Source: Patagioenas fasciata
Taxonomy: Eukaryota; Chordata; Aves; Columbiformes; Columbidae
DNA: 64,000 nt
NCBI RefSeq assembly: GCF_037038585.1
Contig: NC_092560.1
Span: 60,494,049 to 60,558,048 of the forward strand
Reading direction: 5' to 3'
Of this stretch, positions 50,101-59,829 are shown piece after piece. The notes under the pieces are model-generated. The model was not told the origin of the DNA. It saw only the letters and a list, made by a program, of their open reading frames with translations, and did not search any database. Positions within the stretch are counted from its first letter, which is position 1; every line of letters starts with the position of its first letter. The translations under genes were made by a program, and so were the position numbers.

Positions 50101-53100
50101 AGTACAAACAAGTATGACTTCTCACTGTAGGCTCTACAAATTACACTTAAATTAAATTTAATGTAAGTCTCTGCACATGGAAAAAATTTGATATTTAGAA
50201 GTAATAATTCAGGGGTGTTTTTTTATTCTGGTTTGTATGATGTTTATTTTCCAAGAAGTTCTTGCTGTACTCTTACAGCCCAGATAAGAGTAAAACAAAT
50301 AAGGTAAGTCTTGAGAGGCTTGTCTTTACTATATTAATCATGGTTATATTGCTCAAATCTTACTACTTGATAATGAAAGTCTTGTCGTAGGAGGACACTC
50401 CTTAAACACATGTAAGGTATTAGAGGCTTGAGGGTCCCTTCTCTTCCTCTTCCTCCAGGTACAAGTACTTCCGTTTCCCAGCCCATATGACCTCTCTGGG
50501 GCACTGGACCTGAAGGAGGTCGTTCTGTGAGGGAGACTGCTATGCCACTTGATTTTGAAGGAGCTGCAACTTCTCACTTTAGCTCCTGCCTTAAAGGCTG
50601 TGAAGAAAAAAAATCTAGCTCAGCAGTTTTCTTCCTTCACTTACCACCTTTCAGGATTCCACTTAGCCTTGGAGTCATAGCCTCTCTGTTTCTGGGGGAA
50701 GCACTGTCCACTAAGACAAGGTAGCTAGATCTGTCTCCTCCACTCTTCCTGCAGAGTAGCATTGACTTAGGAGACTATTAACATATTCCCCACTGAAGCA
50801 GCATTCCCGGCTCAGCTTCCTTGAAAGTGCATGCTTTGTGCTGTAGGTATCAGATCGTGACACCTAATGCTGCCTTTGTCAGTGAAGAGTCAAGGGTACC
50901 TTTCATCTGATCTTAAATAGACTAAGCCAGGTGAGACTGCTTGCTCACTACAAGTGCGTATTTTCTCCTCCATTGAATGTAAATGAACAAGGGTGGTCAG
51001 CTAAGATAAATCCTACCCTTGGAGGTGGAGTAAACATGTTTCACAGATGCTTCTTGTTCTTATTGTAAAGCTCTCTACACAGAACTATCTGTTGCTAATA
51101 TAAAGACTTTCTTGTTGCATTAATAAGACTTGTAATATTTTTTGTTTGCAGATTGCCATTAATGACTCAGTGCCAGCAGACAAGTATGTAATTGATAGAG
51201 TATTCGCCAATGTAACCCGTCTGAAGATACTGAAACTCACAGAGGAAGACAGTGGTCTATATTTCTGTGAAGCTGCTTTCAAACTAGGCAAAAGTAGAGG
51301 AAAACTGCAACTTAAAGTCTTGACCTACGCAGTGCCTCTCAAACCCTTTGTAGCGGTCGTTGCTGAAGTTGCTATTTTAGTAACTATTATTTTGCTCTAT
51401 GAATTTTTTTCAAAAAAGAAAGAAGGAGCAGGTAAGTATTTTTCAATGTTTTCTAGCTTTTTTTGAAATTGCAGCCAAAGTTCTTCATGTATGAAGCACT
51501 TCACGTATGAAGTTCATTGTGATTTTTTTACTTTTTTATGAAATACTTCCTAAAATGTTGCATTATTTCAGATTTTTAATTACTGTCCGTGAGCCTAGAA
51601 TTTAGGTGCAAAGTGCTTTCAATAAGCAGTGCTTTCTTATGAAGGGTTTGATATAGTCCTTATGTTTTTTCCTTACAAGACAAAGGAATTTAGAAGCTAT
51701 ACTCTTTGGGGAAATGCTTAGGAATGGAAGCAACTGTTAGTAGTCTTCATGGGAGAAACTTCTGTCAAGAAATTGAGCAATAAGGAAAAACGTATTGGAA
51801 CACACTGGTTGCTTTACCTAAGGTACACTTAGGTGAGCTGATCTAGATGTGCAGGATGAAACAGAAGTGACAGACATAGGCACATATGTGCACAGATTTT
51901 TATATATATAGTACATGTAAGGTGTTATATATACATATGTGTATTTTTCTCTGTATAGTATATTACATGGTATGTATTAAAACCAGATTAATAACACTTG
52001 ATCAAAGTAATTTTTTGACAAATATGCAGGTGATTCCTTTGAGTAGCAGAATATGATTTGAATTACAAATTTAAGGAAACAATGAAAAAATTCTGTTTTG
52101 CTTGTATATGGAGTAAATATAATTAAACAATTTTTCTAGTGTTTGTTAAACTGAGACCTTATATAATCCTTTTTCTGTTTTGCAGAACACAAAAAAGAGT
52201 TTGACCAAATTGAGCAGCTGTAAGTAAAGGGTTTTTTTATACTGTAGATAATATTTATACTCTTTTGCATATTACACTGTTGTGGGGACCTGGTCCACTT
52301 TTGGACTGGAGAAGGTTCAAAATGATCCCAAGAGTGAGATTAAGACAAACGAGGTCAGATGCTGGTAAACAATGTTATTGTTATTTTTATGCCTAAAACT
52401 AGAGCAACAGAGAAAAATGGGGGGAGATTAGGAAGAACGTTAAGCAGGTATGTGAGAAGATAAGGAAGAGATAAGCAAAGATGGGATTGCAGGTCTTGGG
52501 TTGTGCTGGTACCAGAGTCCAGGTCCCAGTAGGTGCTGGCAGCGCTCAGGTCTCAGGTCCACTGGTCCAAGGTGACAGGTTTTGGTCCTAGTGGTGGATG
52601 GCCACACTTGCAAGTCATAACCTGGGCATCTTATGGCAGTTGGTGGCTCGTGTTGCCTGAGCACACGGCAGACCTGGTCGCAGATGTTGGTGGCTGATGT
52701 TGCTGGAGTTTCACTTGAGGTTACACAAGTTTCAAGCATTCTTTGAGTTTTAACAATTCAGTGATCTTCAATTTTGCATTTTAACTCACTGTATCTAGAC
52801 TGTTACAGCAGGCCCAATTAAGCAAGCAGGCCTTAAGCAAGTATTTTAGCAAGTAAGCCTGGAGACAAATCCTTAAGTGTATTATTTTCACAGTATCACA
52901 GTATGTTTGGGATTGGAAGGGACCTCAAAAGATATCTAGTCCAGTCCCCTTGCTGGAGCAGGAACGCCTAGGTGAGGTTACACAGGAACATGTCCAGGTG
53001 GGTTTTGAATGTCTCCAGAGTAGGGGACTCCACAACCCCAATGGGCAGCCTGTTCCAGTGTTCTGTCAACCTCACTGAGAAAAAGTTTTTTCTCAAAGTT

Positions 53101-55117
53101 AAGTGGAACCTCTTGTTTTCTAGTTTGTACCCATTACCCCTTGTCCTATCATTGTTTGCCACAGAGAAGAGCCTGGCTCCGTCCTCGTGGCACTCACCCT
53201 TTATATATTTATAAACATTAATAAGGTCACCCCTCAGTCTCCTCTTCTCTAAACTAAAGAGACCCAGCTCCCTCAGTCTTTCTTCATAAGGGAGGTGCTC
53301 CACTCCCTTAATCATCTCTGTTGCCCTACACTGGACCCTCTCCAGCAGTTCCCTGTCCTTCTTGAACTGAGGGGCCCAAAACTGGACACAATATTCTAGG
53401 TGGGGTCTCACCAGGGCAGAGTAGAGGGGAGGGAGGACCTCTCTCGATCTACTAACCACCCCCCTTGTAATACACCTGAGGATGCCATTGGCCTTCCTGA
53501 CCACAAGGGCACAGTGCTGGCTCATGGTCATCCTGTGTACACCAGGACCCCCAGATCCATTTCCCTTACACTGCTCTGTAACAGGTTTCCCAACCTATAC
53601 TGGAACCTGGGGTTATTCCTGCCCAGAGGCAGGACTCTACACTTTCCCTTGTTAAATTTCATCAGGTTATTCCCCACCCAGCTCTCCAGCCTGTCCAGGT
53701 CCTGCTGGATGGCAGCACAGCCTTCTGACCTGTCAGCCACTCCTCCCAGCTTCGTGTCATCAGCAAACTTCACTTCATTTGGCCTGTAACTTTCCTTTTG
53801 TTTTAAGATGTAGCCAAGCAGTTCCCCTTGTCTTTAGATGAGTCGGGTCTACTCCAGCTTTCTTTCCACTTAATCCACTCTCTCCTCCTATCTCCCTTGT
53901 TTTTTTACCCTGAGTAGTTCTGTTGTTCCTCTTGAATTTCTCGCCACAGTGACTGTCTTTGTTTCCCTGTGTTGTATTCATTTTCCCATTCTTTTTCCAG
54001 TATTAGCTGAAAATGTATTTTGGTGCTTTTCTCTTTACCTAAACAGCTTGAAAACGGTAATTAGATTATGCTATAAAGTGGGCGTATGTCTTGGGCATAT
54101 AGTATGCTATTATAGTAAGTGTTTGGAGATATGTCTTGGGTTGAAAATTCAATAATTGCCCTTGTTGCACAGCCCTGCTTTTTATAAACATACTGAAACT
54201 GTATTAGAGTAGGATTGTGGCACAGTATGGTGCATTAAAATAATGTTTTCATGCTTGATGAGATGTGGGATGTGGTATGATCAGCTGCTAGATCTGTACT
54301 TTAGAGTTTTATGTTAGATAAATGCATATCAGGAAGATTTAGTAAACCATGTACTTCTGCCTAATTTTAATAACTGGAATTTATTTCAACTACTGGCTAT
54401 TTAGAAAATAGATTTGTGTACCAGAGAGAATGTCTGCAAAGGAACTCTTCGGGTTCTTTATGTGAAGTAATGAGTAATACACAGCTGAACTTGGTTAAGG
54501 CTATAATTAAAGTGTCACATCCAACAATGTATTAGGTGGGAGACTAGTGATTCAGAAATAGAATTTTTTAGCAAGAGATTTGTTAATTCAAGTCTTGATT
54601 GTGACCAACACCATATAGCTAGTTGTATGTACTCCAGAAAGAGCAACCATATGGCTGTTTCAGTTCTGAGAATGTTGAGCTGTATGTTGGTTGTATATTA
54701 TTTGGACCTTCACTTCCTATAGAAACTCAATACACCAAATGAAACGATAGTATAACAATAACTTCTGGGAATTCTATTACTGTTATAGCTTCTGCTCAGG
54801 ACTTTGTGGGATTTTTGAGGGGGATTGAGTTGAGCATTTATTACTTGGCTGAAAGACTTCAAGAGTCAGTAAGTATCTTGATTGCTTAAATTCTGTTTAA
54901 TCTTTTTCCTTATAACTTCACATACTAAAAGAGAAAATCAAATACATTTTAGATGTACTCTGTGATTAGATTGTGACACTGGAATGACTGTGCTCATCCT
55001 AAACTGAAATAGTTGAGTTTTGGAATGTAACTTTTCTTTTTTTTCAGCAAATCAGAAGAAAACAATGGTTCAGGAGGCAGTAGTGCTAGGCAGAGAAGAA
55101 CTGAATCTCTTTCCTAA
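34704..55117 (+). CDS. EMB: Embigin, Ig-superfamily transmembrane glycoprotein (ten coding exons)
   Basis: Join 34704-34803, 39887-39970, 42111-42200, 43454-43552, 45757-45928, 47103-47191, 49925-50052, 51152-51431, 52186-52219 and 55048-55117. All junctions keep frame, giving 381 residues. Order: signal peptide (about 1-30, Leu-rich), Thr/Gln-rich extension (34-125), Ig-like domain 1 (C147, W163, C196), Ig-like domain 2 (C234, W246, C293 in DSGLYFC), TM helix about 319-340 with Glu326 in [11 protein letters not shown], and a basic then acidic tail with EFDQIEQL. The VPLKPF...AEV and [10 protein letters not shown] segments match embigin specifically; basigin and neuroplastin are the nearest alternatives. 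Embigin is a cell-surface chaperone for monocarboxylate transporters such as MCT2 and aids adhesion. N-glycosylation sequons sit near N58, N113, N173, N250, N258 and N274. It is longer than human embigin (about 327 residues as I recall), mainly in the N-terminal extension. Confidence 0.95.
34804..39886 (+). other. EMB: EMB intron 1
   Basis: About 5.1 kb, bounded by GTAAAC and TTTTCAG. The first ~300 bp are still CpG-rich. It contains an A/C-rich low-complexity run near 36345-36395, copy A of an unidentified ~226-bp repeat (38005-38230) and a short ATAGAG/TAG repeat near 39766-39792. A 92-codon frame at 37164-37442 has no recognised similarity. Confidence 0.85.
38005..38230 (+). repeat. Unidentified dispersed repeat, copy A (EMB intron 1)
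   Basis: This segment matches 40855-41082 in direct orientation. Shared blocks in the same order are TTCATTTGGTATGTGAAT, GCTACTGT/GCTGCTGTATG-like, ACTGGCACCTTAT/ACTGGTGCTTTAT, CAGGTGATGCAT, CTGACAT and TCAGGTGATCCA-GACA-CCTTGG-ATGC. The two spans are nearly equal (226 and 228 bp). Family not recognised. Confidence 0.7.
39887..39970 (+). CDS. EMB: EMB coding exon 2 (N-terminal Thr/Gln-rich module)
   Basis: This 84-bp exon lies between TTTTCAG and TCTG|GTAGTT, phase 1 at both ends. It encodes [17 protein letters not shown] and a tail ending GLNESS (sequon at N58). It is low in hydrophobics and predicted to be a disordered extracellular stalk. Similarity to exons 3 and 4 in size, phase and MTT/VTT words suggests duplicated modules, which is inference. 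Confidence 0.82.
40855..41082 (+). repeat. Unidentified dispersed repeat, copy B (EMB intron 2)
   Basis: Direct-orientation counterpart of 38005-38230, starting TTCATTTGGTATGTGAATG and ending GGACAACCTTGGCATGCTG. Divergence is substantial, so the insertions or duplication are old. Family not recognised. Confidence 0.7.
42111..42200 (+). CDS. EMB: EMB coding exon 3 (N-terminal module)
   Basis: This 90-bp exon follows CACCTTTCAG and ends CATG|GTAAAA, phase 1 at both ends. It encodes [20 protein letters not shown] then [10 protein letters not shown]. Frame continuity with exons 2 and 4 supports it. It has no recognised domain. Confidence 0.82.
43454..43552 (+). CDS. EMB: EMB coding exon 4 (N-terminal module)
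   Basis: This 99-bp exon follows CCCCCACAG and ends CCTG|GTAAGT, phase 1 at both ends. It encodes [20 protein letters not shown] then [13 protein letters not shown], with a sequon at N113. It leads into the first Ig-like domain. Confidence 0.85.
45347..45367 (+). CDS. EMB: Candidate in-frame EMB microexon (21 bp), unconfirmed
   Basis: Inside intron 4, TTTTTTTTAG is followed by 21 bases and then the donor GTAAGT. The length is a multiple of three. With exon 4 ending in phase 1 it would read V-PNVKSK and rejoin exon 5 in frame (S-IHGLP). The conceptual protein is also intact without it. Chance occurrence is possible, since acceptor-like T-runs are common in introns. Confidence 0.3.
45757..45928 (+). 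CDS. EMB: EMB coding exon 5 (first half of Ig-like domain 1)
   Basis: This 172-bp exon lies between CTTTTAG and ATCCA|GTAAGT. It encodes [20 protein letters not shown] then SCRLKV and [12 protein letters not shown], giving the B-strand Cys147 and F/C-strand Trp163 pattern of an Ig domain. The sequon is at N173 (NKT). The intron splits this Ig domain in phase 2. Confidence 0.93.
47103..47191 (+). CDS. EMB: EMB coding exon 6 (second half of Ig-like domain 1), GC donor
   Basis: This 89-bp exon encodes [20 protein letters not shown] then EMRATFHLQ, with the domain-closing GSYSC (Cys196). The exon ends CAAG|GCAAGT: a GC rather than GT donor, otherwise a consensus match. Using the nearby GT at 47197 instead would shift the frame into an early TGA in exon 7, so the GC-AG junction is the one that keeps the protein intact. 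Confidence 0.9.
49925..50052 (+). CDS. EMB: EMB coding exon 7 (first half of Ig-like domain 2)
   Basis: This 128-bp exon follows TTGTTCTTAG and ends ACAG|GTAAGG, phase 0. It encodes [20 protein letters not shown] then [20 protein letters not shown], with Cys234 and Trp246. The KPIISYKGD segment parallels KPLISYVGD of mammalian embigin as I recall it. Confidence 0.94.
51152..51431 (+). CDS. EMB: EMB coding exon 8 (Ig-like domain 2 end, transmembrane helix)
   Basis: This 280-bp exon follows TTTGTTTGCAG and ends GCAG|GTAAGT, phase 1. It encodes the DSGLYFCEA motif closing Ig domain 2 (Cys293), then [20 protein letters not shown] and [14 protein letters not shown]. The Glu inside the membrane helix is a hallmark shared by embigin, basigin and neuroplastin, whose helices contact monocarboxylate transporters. 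Sequons are at N258 and N274. Confidence 0.96.
52186..52219 (+). CDS. EMB: EMB coding exon 9 (cytoplasmic tail)
   Basis: This 34-bp exon lies between TTTTGCAG and CAGCT|GTAAGT. It encodes [11 protein letters not shown] plus two bases of Leu. It is nearly identical to the GKEFEQIEQL tail segment of mammalian embigin as I recall it, which secures this very short exon. Confidence 0.93.
52281..52887 (-). mobile_element. Second copy of the solo-LTR family, truncated, in EMB intron 9
   Basis: It starts TGTGGGGACC, like the copy at 5179, and follows it through the region around 52495-52740 with high similarity. It lacks several blocks present there (for example ~35 bp after TTTTTATGCCTAAA). Similarity ends near 52887, where a CR1 tail begins; the remaining ~110 bp of the LTR were not found beyond the CR1. 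It lies antisense to EMB, about 60 bp past the exon-9 donor. Confidence 0.78.
52888..53780 (-). mobile_element. 5'-truncated CR1 LINE with reverse-transcriptase C-terminal remnant
   Basis: The plus strand begins with the complement of the ATACTGTG tail and the conserved CR1 3' end. Minus-strand frames encode [20 protein letters not shown], with the F-A-D-D catalytic box of reverse transcriptase. After a frameshift near 53530 comes a 187-codon frame with [40 protein letters not shown] and [13 protein letters not shown]. These are ORF2 hallmarks. The element is truncated just upstream of the FADD box, so it lacks most of ORF2 and the endonuclease and cannot move by itself. Confidence 0.95.
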
Positions 55118-55122
55118 AAAGG
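55048..55122 (+). CDS. EMB: EMB coding exon 10 with stop codon
   Basis: The acceptor TTTTTTTTCAG precedes C-AAATCAGAAGAAAAC, encoding [21 protein letters not shown] then LS and TAA at 55115-55117. Mammalian embigin ends with a similar KSDDSNG...NESL tail as I recall. A strong donor GG|GTAAGA follows at 55123, so the exon probably ends at 55122 and splices to a 3'UTR exon. Confidence 0.9.
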
Positions 55123-56296
55123 GTAAGAGATGTAACAAACCAGAGTTTAACTTTCTCTTGAGCAACCTAGTACAAGGACAATAATCCATTGTGCCATCCT
55201 AATCTGTGGGTTTTTTTTTCTGATGTGGGAACAACATAGTAATAAACTATTAAGAAAAACAATGTATAGTTATTTATGATATAACATCAGGGAGTCCAAA
55301 ACCTTTTAATTCAATGCTGTCATCATCGTTGTGGTTTAATAGTTCTCTGTACCCATGCAGTCCTTAAAAGAGGACCCAGATTAACCTGTTTAACTCAGGA
55401 AACATCAGGAAACATTTCTGTGAATGCCAGGTAGGTACTGAGACATGTAAGAATTGCTGATGTGTCCAAAATCCTGCTCAGACTATATCTTGAGTTTATA
55501 GAGGAAGGATGCAAGTGTAATACAAGTGGGGAATGTGACAGTACCAAAGATAAGAAGCAAGGGATTATGTGAGTTTAGGAAAGAAAAGAAAGCTTAATAG
55601 ATGGTGACTGAATGTATTAGTGGTAGAAGAAAGCAGAGAGTATGTATCCCTGTGGAAGCTGTATAATGAACTTCCCTGATTCTCTGCCCTTTTACAGTTT
55701 AAAGGCTGCTTCTACTTACGCCAGCTGGGGAAGGGTTTTCAGAGGATGGTCTATCAGTTGAGGACCAATTCTACACACTCTAGCTATTTCCCCTTATTAT
55801 TCCCCTCTGCATCTGGCACCTCAGTCTCTCATCTCAAGATAAGAGGTGTGATTGACTTGGCATTCATGTCACTGCTGGTACTGCTTTTGCTCATAAGCCC
55901 AAAGGAAGATTGTTTCCATACCCTTCATTTTAAAGAACAGAAAGTGTCAGGTAAAGTTTATATAAAGAGTAACAAATTGGAAAACAATCAAGAACAAATA
56001 CTTTTCAAGAGTATATTGTCTCCTATGTTTCCTGCATGGTATTGTACTTGTTGATTGCTGTGACAGAGGTTTCCAAGGATTTGTCCTGTGTTGGATCTGA
56101 GGTTTCATTCTTGTAAAGTCCTTTTGGTGCATGACACTCAGTGAATCAGTAAGGATTCAGATTTGCATGTTGGATCATCCAGAATAGTTGTAAAATACGA
56201 ACTGGAATGAAATTTATTTCCAAATAAATATGAGAAAACATTAAGCAAAATAATATAATTCATGTTATGAGGAGATGTTTATTTTTTTTAATTCAG

Positions 56297-57350
56297 GAGA
56301 TTTAAACCCTACAGAAGTGGAAATAATCACAAAGCTACGGAAGATGTATGCAGCTATGCATTTTAAACATCTACTATGCTTCTAAGTAAACTCCTCTACA
56401 CTTATTTCTCATAAGATGCTTTTAAATTAGCTGTGAAACTGCTTATTTTACACAGATGATAATGTATTCTGATATCCTGCATTTAGACCTTTGCTGTCTG
56501 TAACGTTATTTGCCATTTTACTACTAAAAGGCAGTCTGTATGTGATCAGACTTCCTATTGGTTTATGACTGATCTGTTTGATTTTTATGTCCTGAATTGA
56601 AACCAACCTTGCATTCACTGAATGAACAGGTAATACAGAATGGGCCTCTTATCAAAGTGTGACAAAGCTGGACTTGTAAGATCAAAACAGTATTTCTGCC
56701 AAAGAAAATTAATTTTACTAGCAGATGAAGGAAATGTGCTACAGCCATTTTTTACCAAAGAAATATTCAAAGGGAAACCTTTATCCTTATTTAAATGAAA
56801 CATTGGCAGTTTTGCAATTTGCTTTGGACAGTAAAATGTCTTTTTAACTTTTCTTTGCTTCATTTAAATAAGAAAAAAATACAGGTACATTCCAAATACT
56901 CAAGATATGAATTTTCTGAAGATGTCCTGCCATATGTCTGTGCTGCTATACTGTAATTCTAAATAGGCTGAAGGGTATGCTAATACTGTACCGATCAGAT
57001 ACTTCAATGATATTTTGGAGTACATGAAAGAAGCAAAGGGGATACAGCACTATATCAGAATATAACTGAAAGAGTTCCTTATGCTTGCACAAATTAGTGC
57101 AGGATCTGAGAGCTGCGAAATTAGTGTTGTGGTTTTCAGTTACGCAGAAGACAGGAGTTTCACAAATATACCTATATAGTTCTTTTCACATGTCCTGTCA
57201 AGTTGGTACTTTTAATTTCTTGCAGCATACTGTACTTTTCCTGAAACTTCTTAATATCTGGTCTGATCTATGCTTTTTTGGTTTTCATAGTTTGTTTTAC
57301 AGCTTTAACAACCAGAAGTTAAAGCCCAAATAAAAAACAGTGGGAAGTAT
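56297..57350 (+). other. EMB: Probable EMB 3'UTR terminal exon
   Basis: An acceptor TTTAATTCAG|G at 56296/56297 is the best candidate partner of the donor at 55123. The sequence beyond is AT-rich and noncoding. The first good polyadenylation signal downstream is AATAAA at 57329-57334. A longer form could run to AATAAA signals at 59725 and 59794. Extent is inference. Confidence 0.4.
57329..57334 (+). terminator. EMB: Candidate EMB polyadenylation signal (proximal)
   Basis: Canonical AATAAA in CCCAAATAAAAAACAG, about 1 kb past the presumed terminal-exon acceptor, followed by G/T-containing sequence. Confidence 0.4.
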
Positions 57351-59724
57351 GTAACTACTAAGTGATTGACTGTCAGGGCTGAACACTGATGATTTCCCTG
57401 TACTTACTGTATTTTGCCTTAGAGTTTCTATGCACTGTAAAATGAGAATGCATTTACAGGTTTGTGTATTAATTTATCATTGTTATAACAGCATTTTTGT
57501 TACAGTAAGTAAATGTTTGCAGTTTAAAAAGATTTACTTCTCTATATTAATTGTTTGAAAGTTTTTTTGGTAGTAAATAGTTGGTGGGTTTGGTTTTGTT
57601 AGGAAATTCAGTAGGAAAAATAGTAAGCTTACTTACAGATCTAAGAGTTATTAATTCTGCTTTGTTCAGATTCTGCCTTTTGCAACAAAAAGGAGGCTAG
57701 ATACTGTCTGGAAAGAAAAAAAAACACCTTTTAATTAGAAATGATAACTTGTTTCTACCTTCACTGAGCATTCTTACCTGATCCTGAAATTGTGGTATGA
57801 CGTCTTGGCCAACATAGGCAAGTTACATGAATAGATGTGTTTGCAAACAATGGCTGCACTGAAGGCAGACAGGAGCTGGAGAACCTGGATTAAGCGTATA
57901 TTTTAGATATATGATGTGTTTGTTATATCAGGAGAATTACAGTTTGGTTAAACTGGCTGCTCTCGTAGTTTTGACCTGCCTGTAGCTTGTTCTGCTTGCT
58001 GTGTCTGCAAGGGGTTTGGTGTTTAATTCTAGGTTGGCAGGTCGGTTTTTCATCTTGGTAAATGATTTTATTCTTCATGCTGCCTATGTTCAAACCTTCT
58101 TGCATTCCCCTACGGAGGATAATAATAAATAACATTAAATTATAAACACGGCATCATTAATGGTCATAGCTTCAAAGGCATAAACAACCCCTACCACATA
58201 GGAAGCTCTGGAAATGTAGAAATGTATATTTTTGAGAAATACATATTGTATATATTCAAAACATTCCTACTCCAGTTGCTTTGTGTATCTGTTTTATTAT
58301 GCAAACATAGCCTTCAATAGAACAAAAATGCAGCAGCCTTAAACCAAAACTTTAGACAATGACTTTTTTACATCATTCAGCCAAGAGATACCAGAACAAT
58401 CTTGAAGGTATTTCTGTCAAACAGCAGTTAGAGATAAGTGTAAGGATCCACAAAATTAGTTTTAATAACAAACATTAATCAGTAATAATTGAGTTATGGG
58501 TAAGCTGTCTAACCATTATACTTGTTCGGCAAATCTTTTCCAAGATCAAATCCTTTTTTTCTTAAAAGAGGTGATATGTTACTGGTTTCTATGCCAACAA
58601 AAGCCTTATCCATTTTTTAAACAACAAGATTAAAGTCTGCAAAGTAACTCTGAAGGGCTGTTTTCCTAATGCTTCAAACTGGTCACTGCAAATTCCTACT
58701 TTTCATAGGTCCGAAGTAGACACAAGCAGCTGTGAGACAAGATTCCTGACTGAAACTTGACAATTACTAGAACAGTTTCCAAACTCTGAGCTCAGATATA
58801 ACTGAATGAATATTTCCTTAGGAAAGAGACCTAAGAATTACCTAACAGTGGGCCAACATAATTAAATAATTAGCTATAGGTCATTGGACACACAGTCCTG
58901 AGGAAGAAAGGAAAAACCTGGGAGTACTAATGTTGAGACTGAAACCAGAATTCATGTGACACTTTTTTCCAACCAAAGAAAATAAGGTTTATATTCTGTC
59001 GTGAAATTTACCCTCCAAAGCTTTTTAACCCTGGCTACTGAGCAATTAAAATTAGAGACTGATTGGTGTCTTTAGTGGAGAGGGAGTTTTTCAGTCCAGT
59101 GGTGCTCTAAGTGTTGAGCCACCTAGCACAGGCAGGCTGACCACAACTAGTCATGTCACATTGCAGTTCTAGCTGGGAACTCCCCAAAAAACAGGAATGG
59201 GCAAGGAGTGAGGGAAGAAGGCAGTTTGGAATACTTGTAGGGACATGGGAAGGACCTGCAGGTATTCCATAGGGGTCCTGAGGAACAGACTGCAGGAGCT
59301 GAGATGGCTTGCCATTAGTTGTCTACAGGGAAGATAAGATGCAAATGTGTAGCAGAAACTGTTTTCTTAGTTGTGCCATGCAGAGTGTTTGCATAGGGAT
59401 TTCTGTACAGTGACTGAAAACAATCTACTGTTGCTGAGCAGTTGCGTAGGTGAAGACTTATGTTTCATAAGAGAATCAGAAGTTACGACCATGGAAATTT
59501 GTTGTCAGTTGGTTTAAAGTAGTTTTGCAGTCCTGTCACTTTCTTATGCTAGAAAATGTGTATACAAAGCAGGGAAATTCTTTATGGAAATGTAAACCAA
59601 GTTCTAAAATTTACAACTTGTTACTGTAATTTGAATTGTTTAAGTTTACTGTTTAACAGAATTCATTTTTCTAGTTGAATTTTGTAAGACTTCAGATTTG
59701 TAATGTTGGTTCCATCTTAGGCAA

Positions 59725-59799
59725 AATAAAAATTGTTCTTCCATACAGAAACTTCATCTGATTTGTTTTTCTATTCAGCCTTTAACTTAACCAAATAAA
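59725..59799 (+). terminator. EMB: Candidate distal polyadenylation signals
   Basis: AATAAA at 59725-59730 and 59794-59799; the latter is followed by a T/G-rich stretch (GGTTTTTGTTCTCATTTGTT) suitable as a downstream element. They would give a 3'UTR of about 3.5 kb if used. Confidence 0.35.
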
Positions 59800-59829
59800 G
59801 GTTTTTGTTCTCATTTGTTAGGGTAATAT

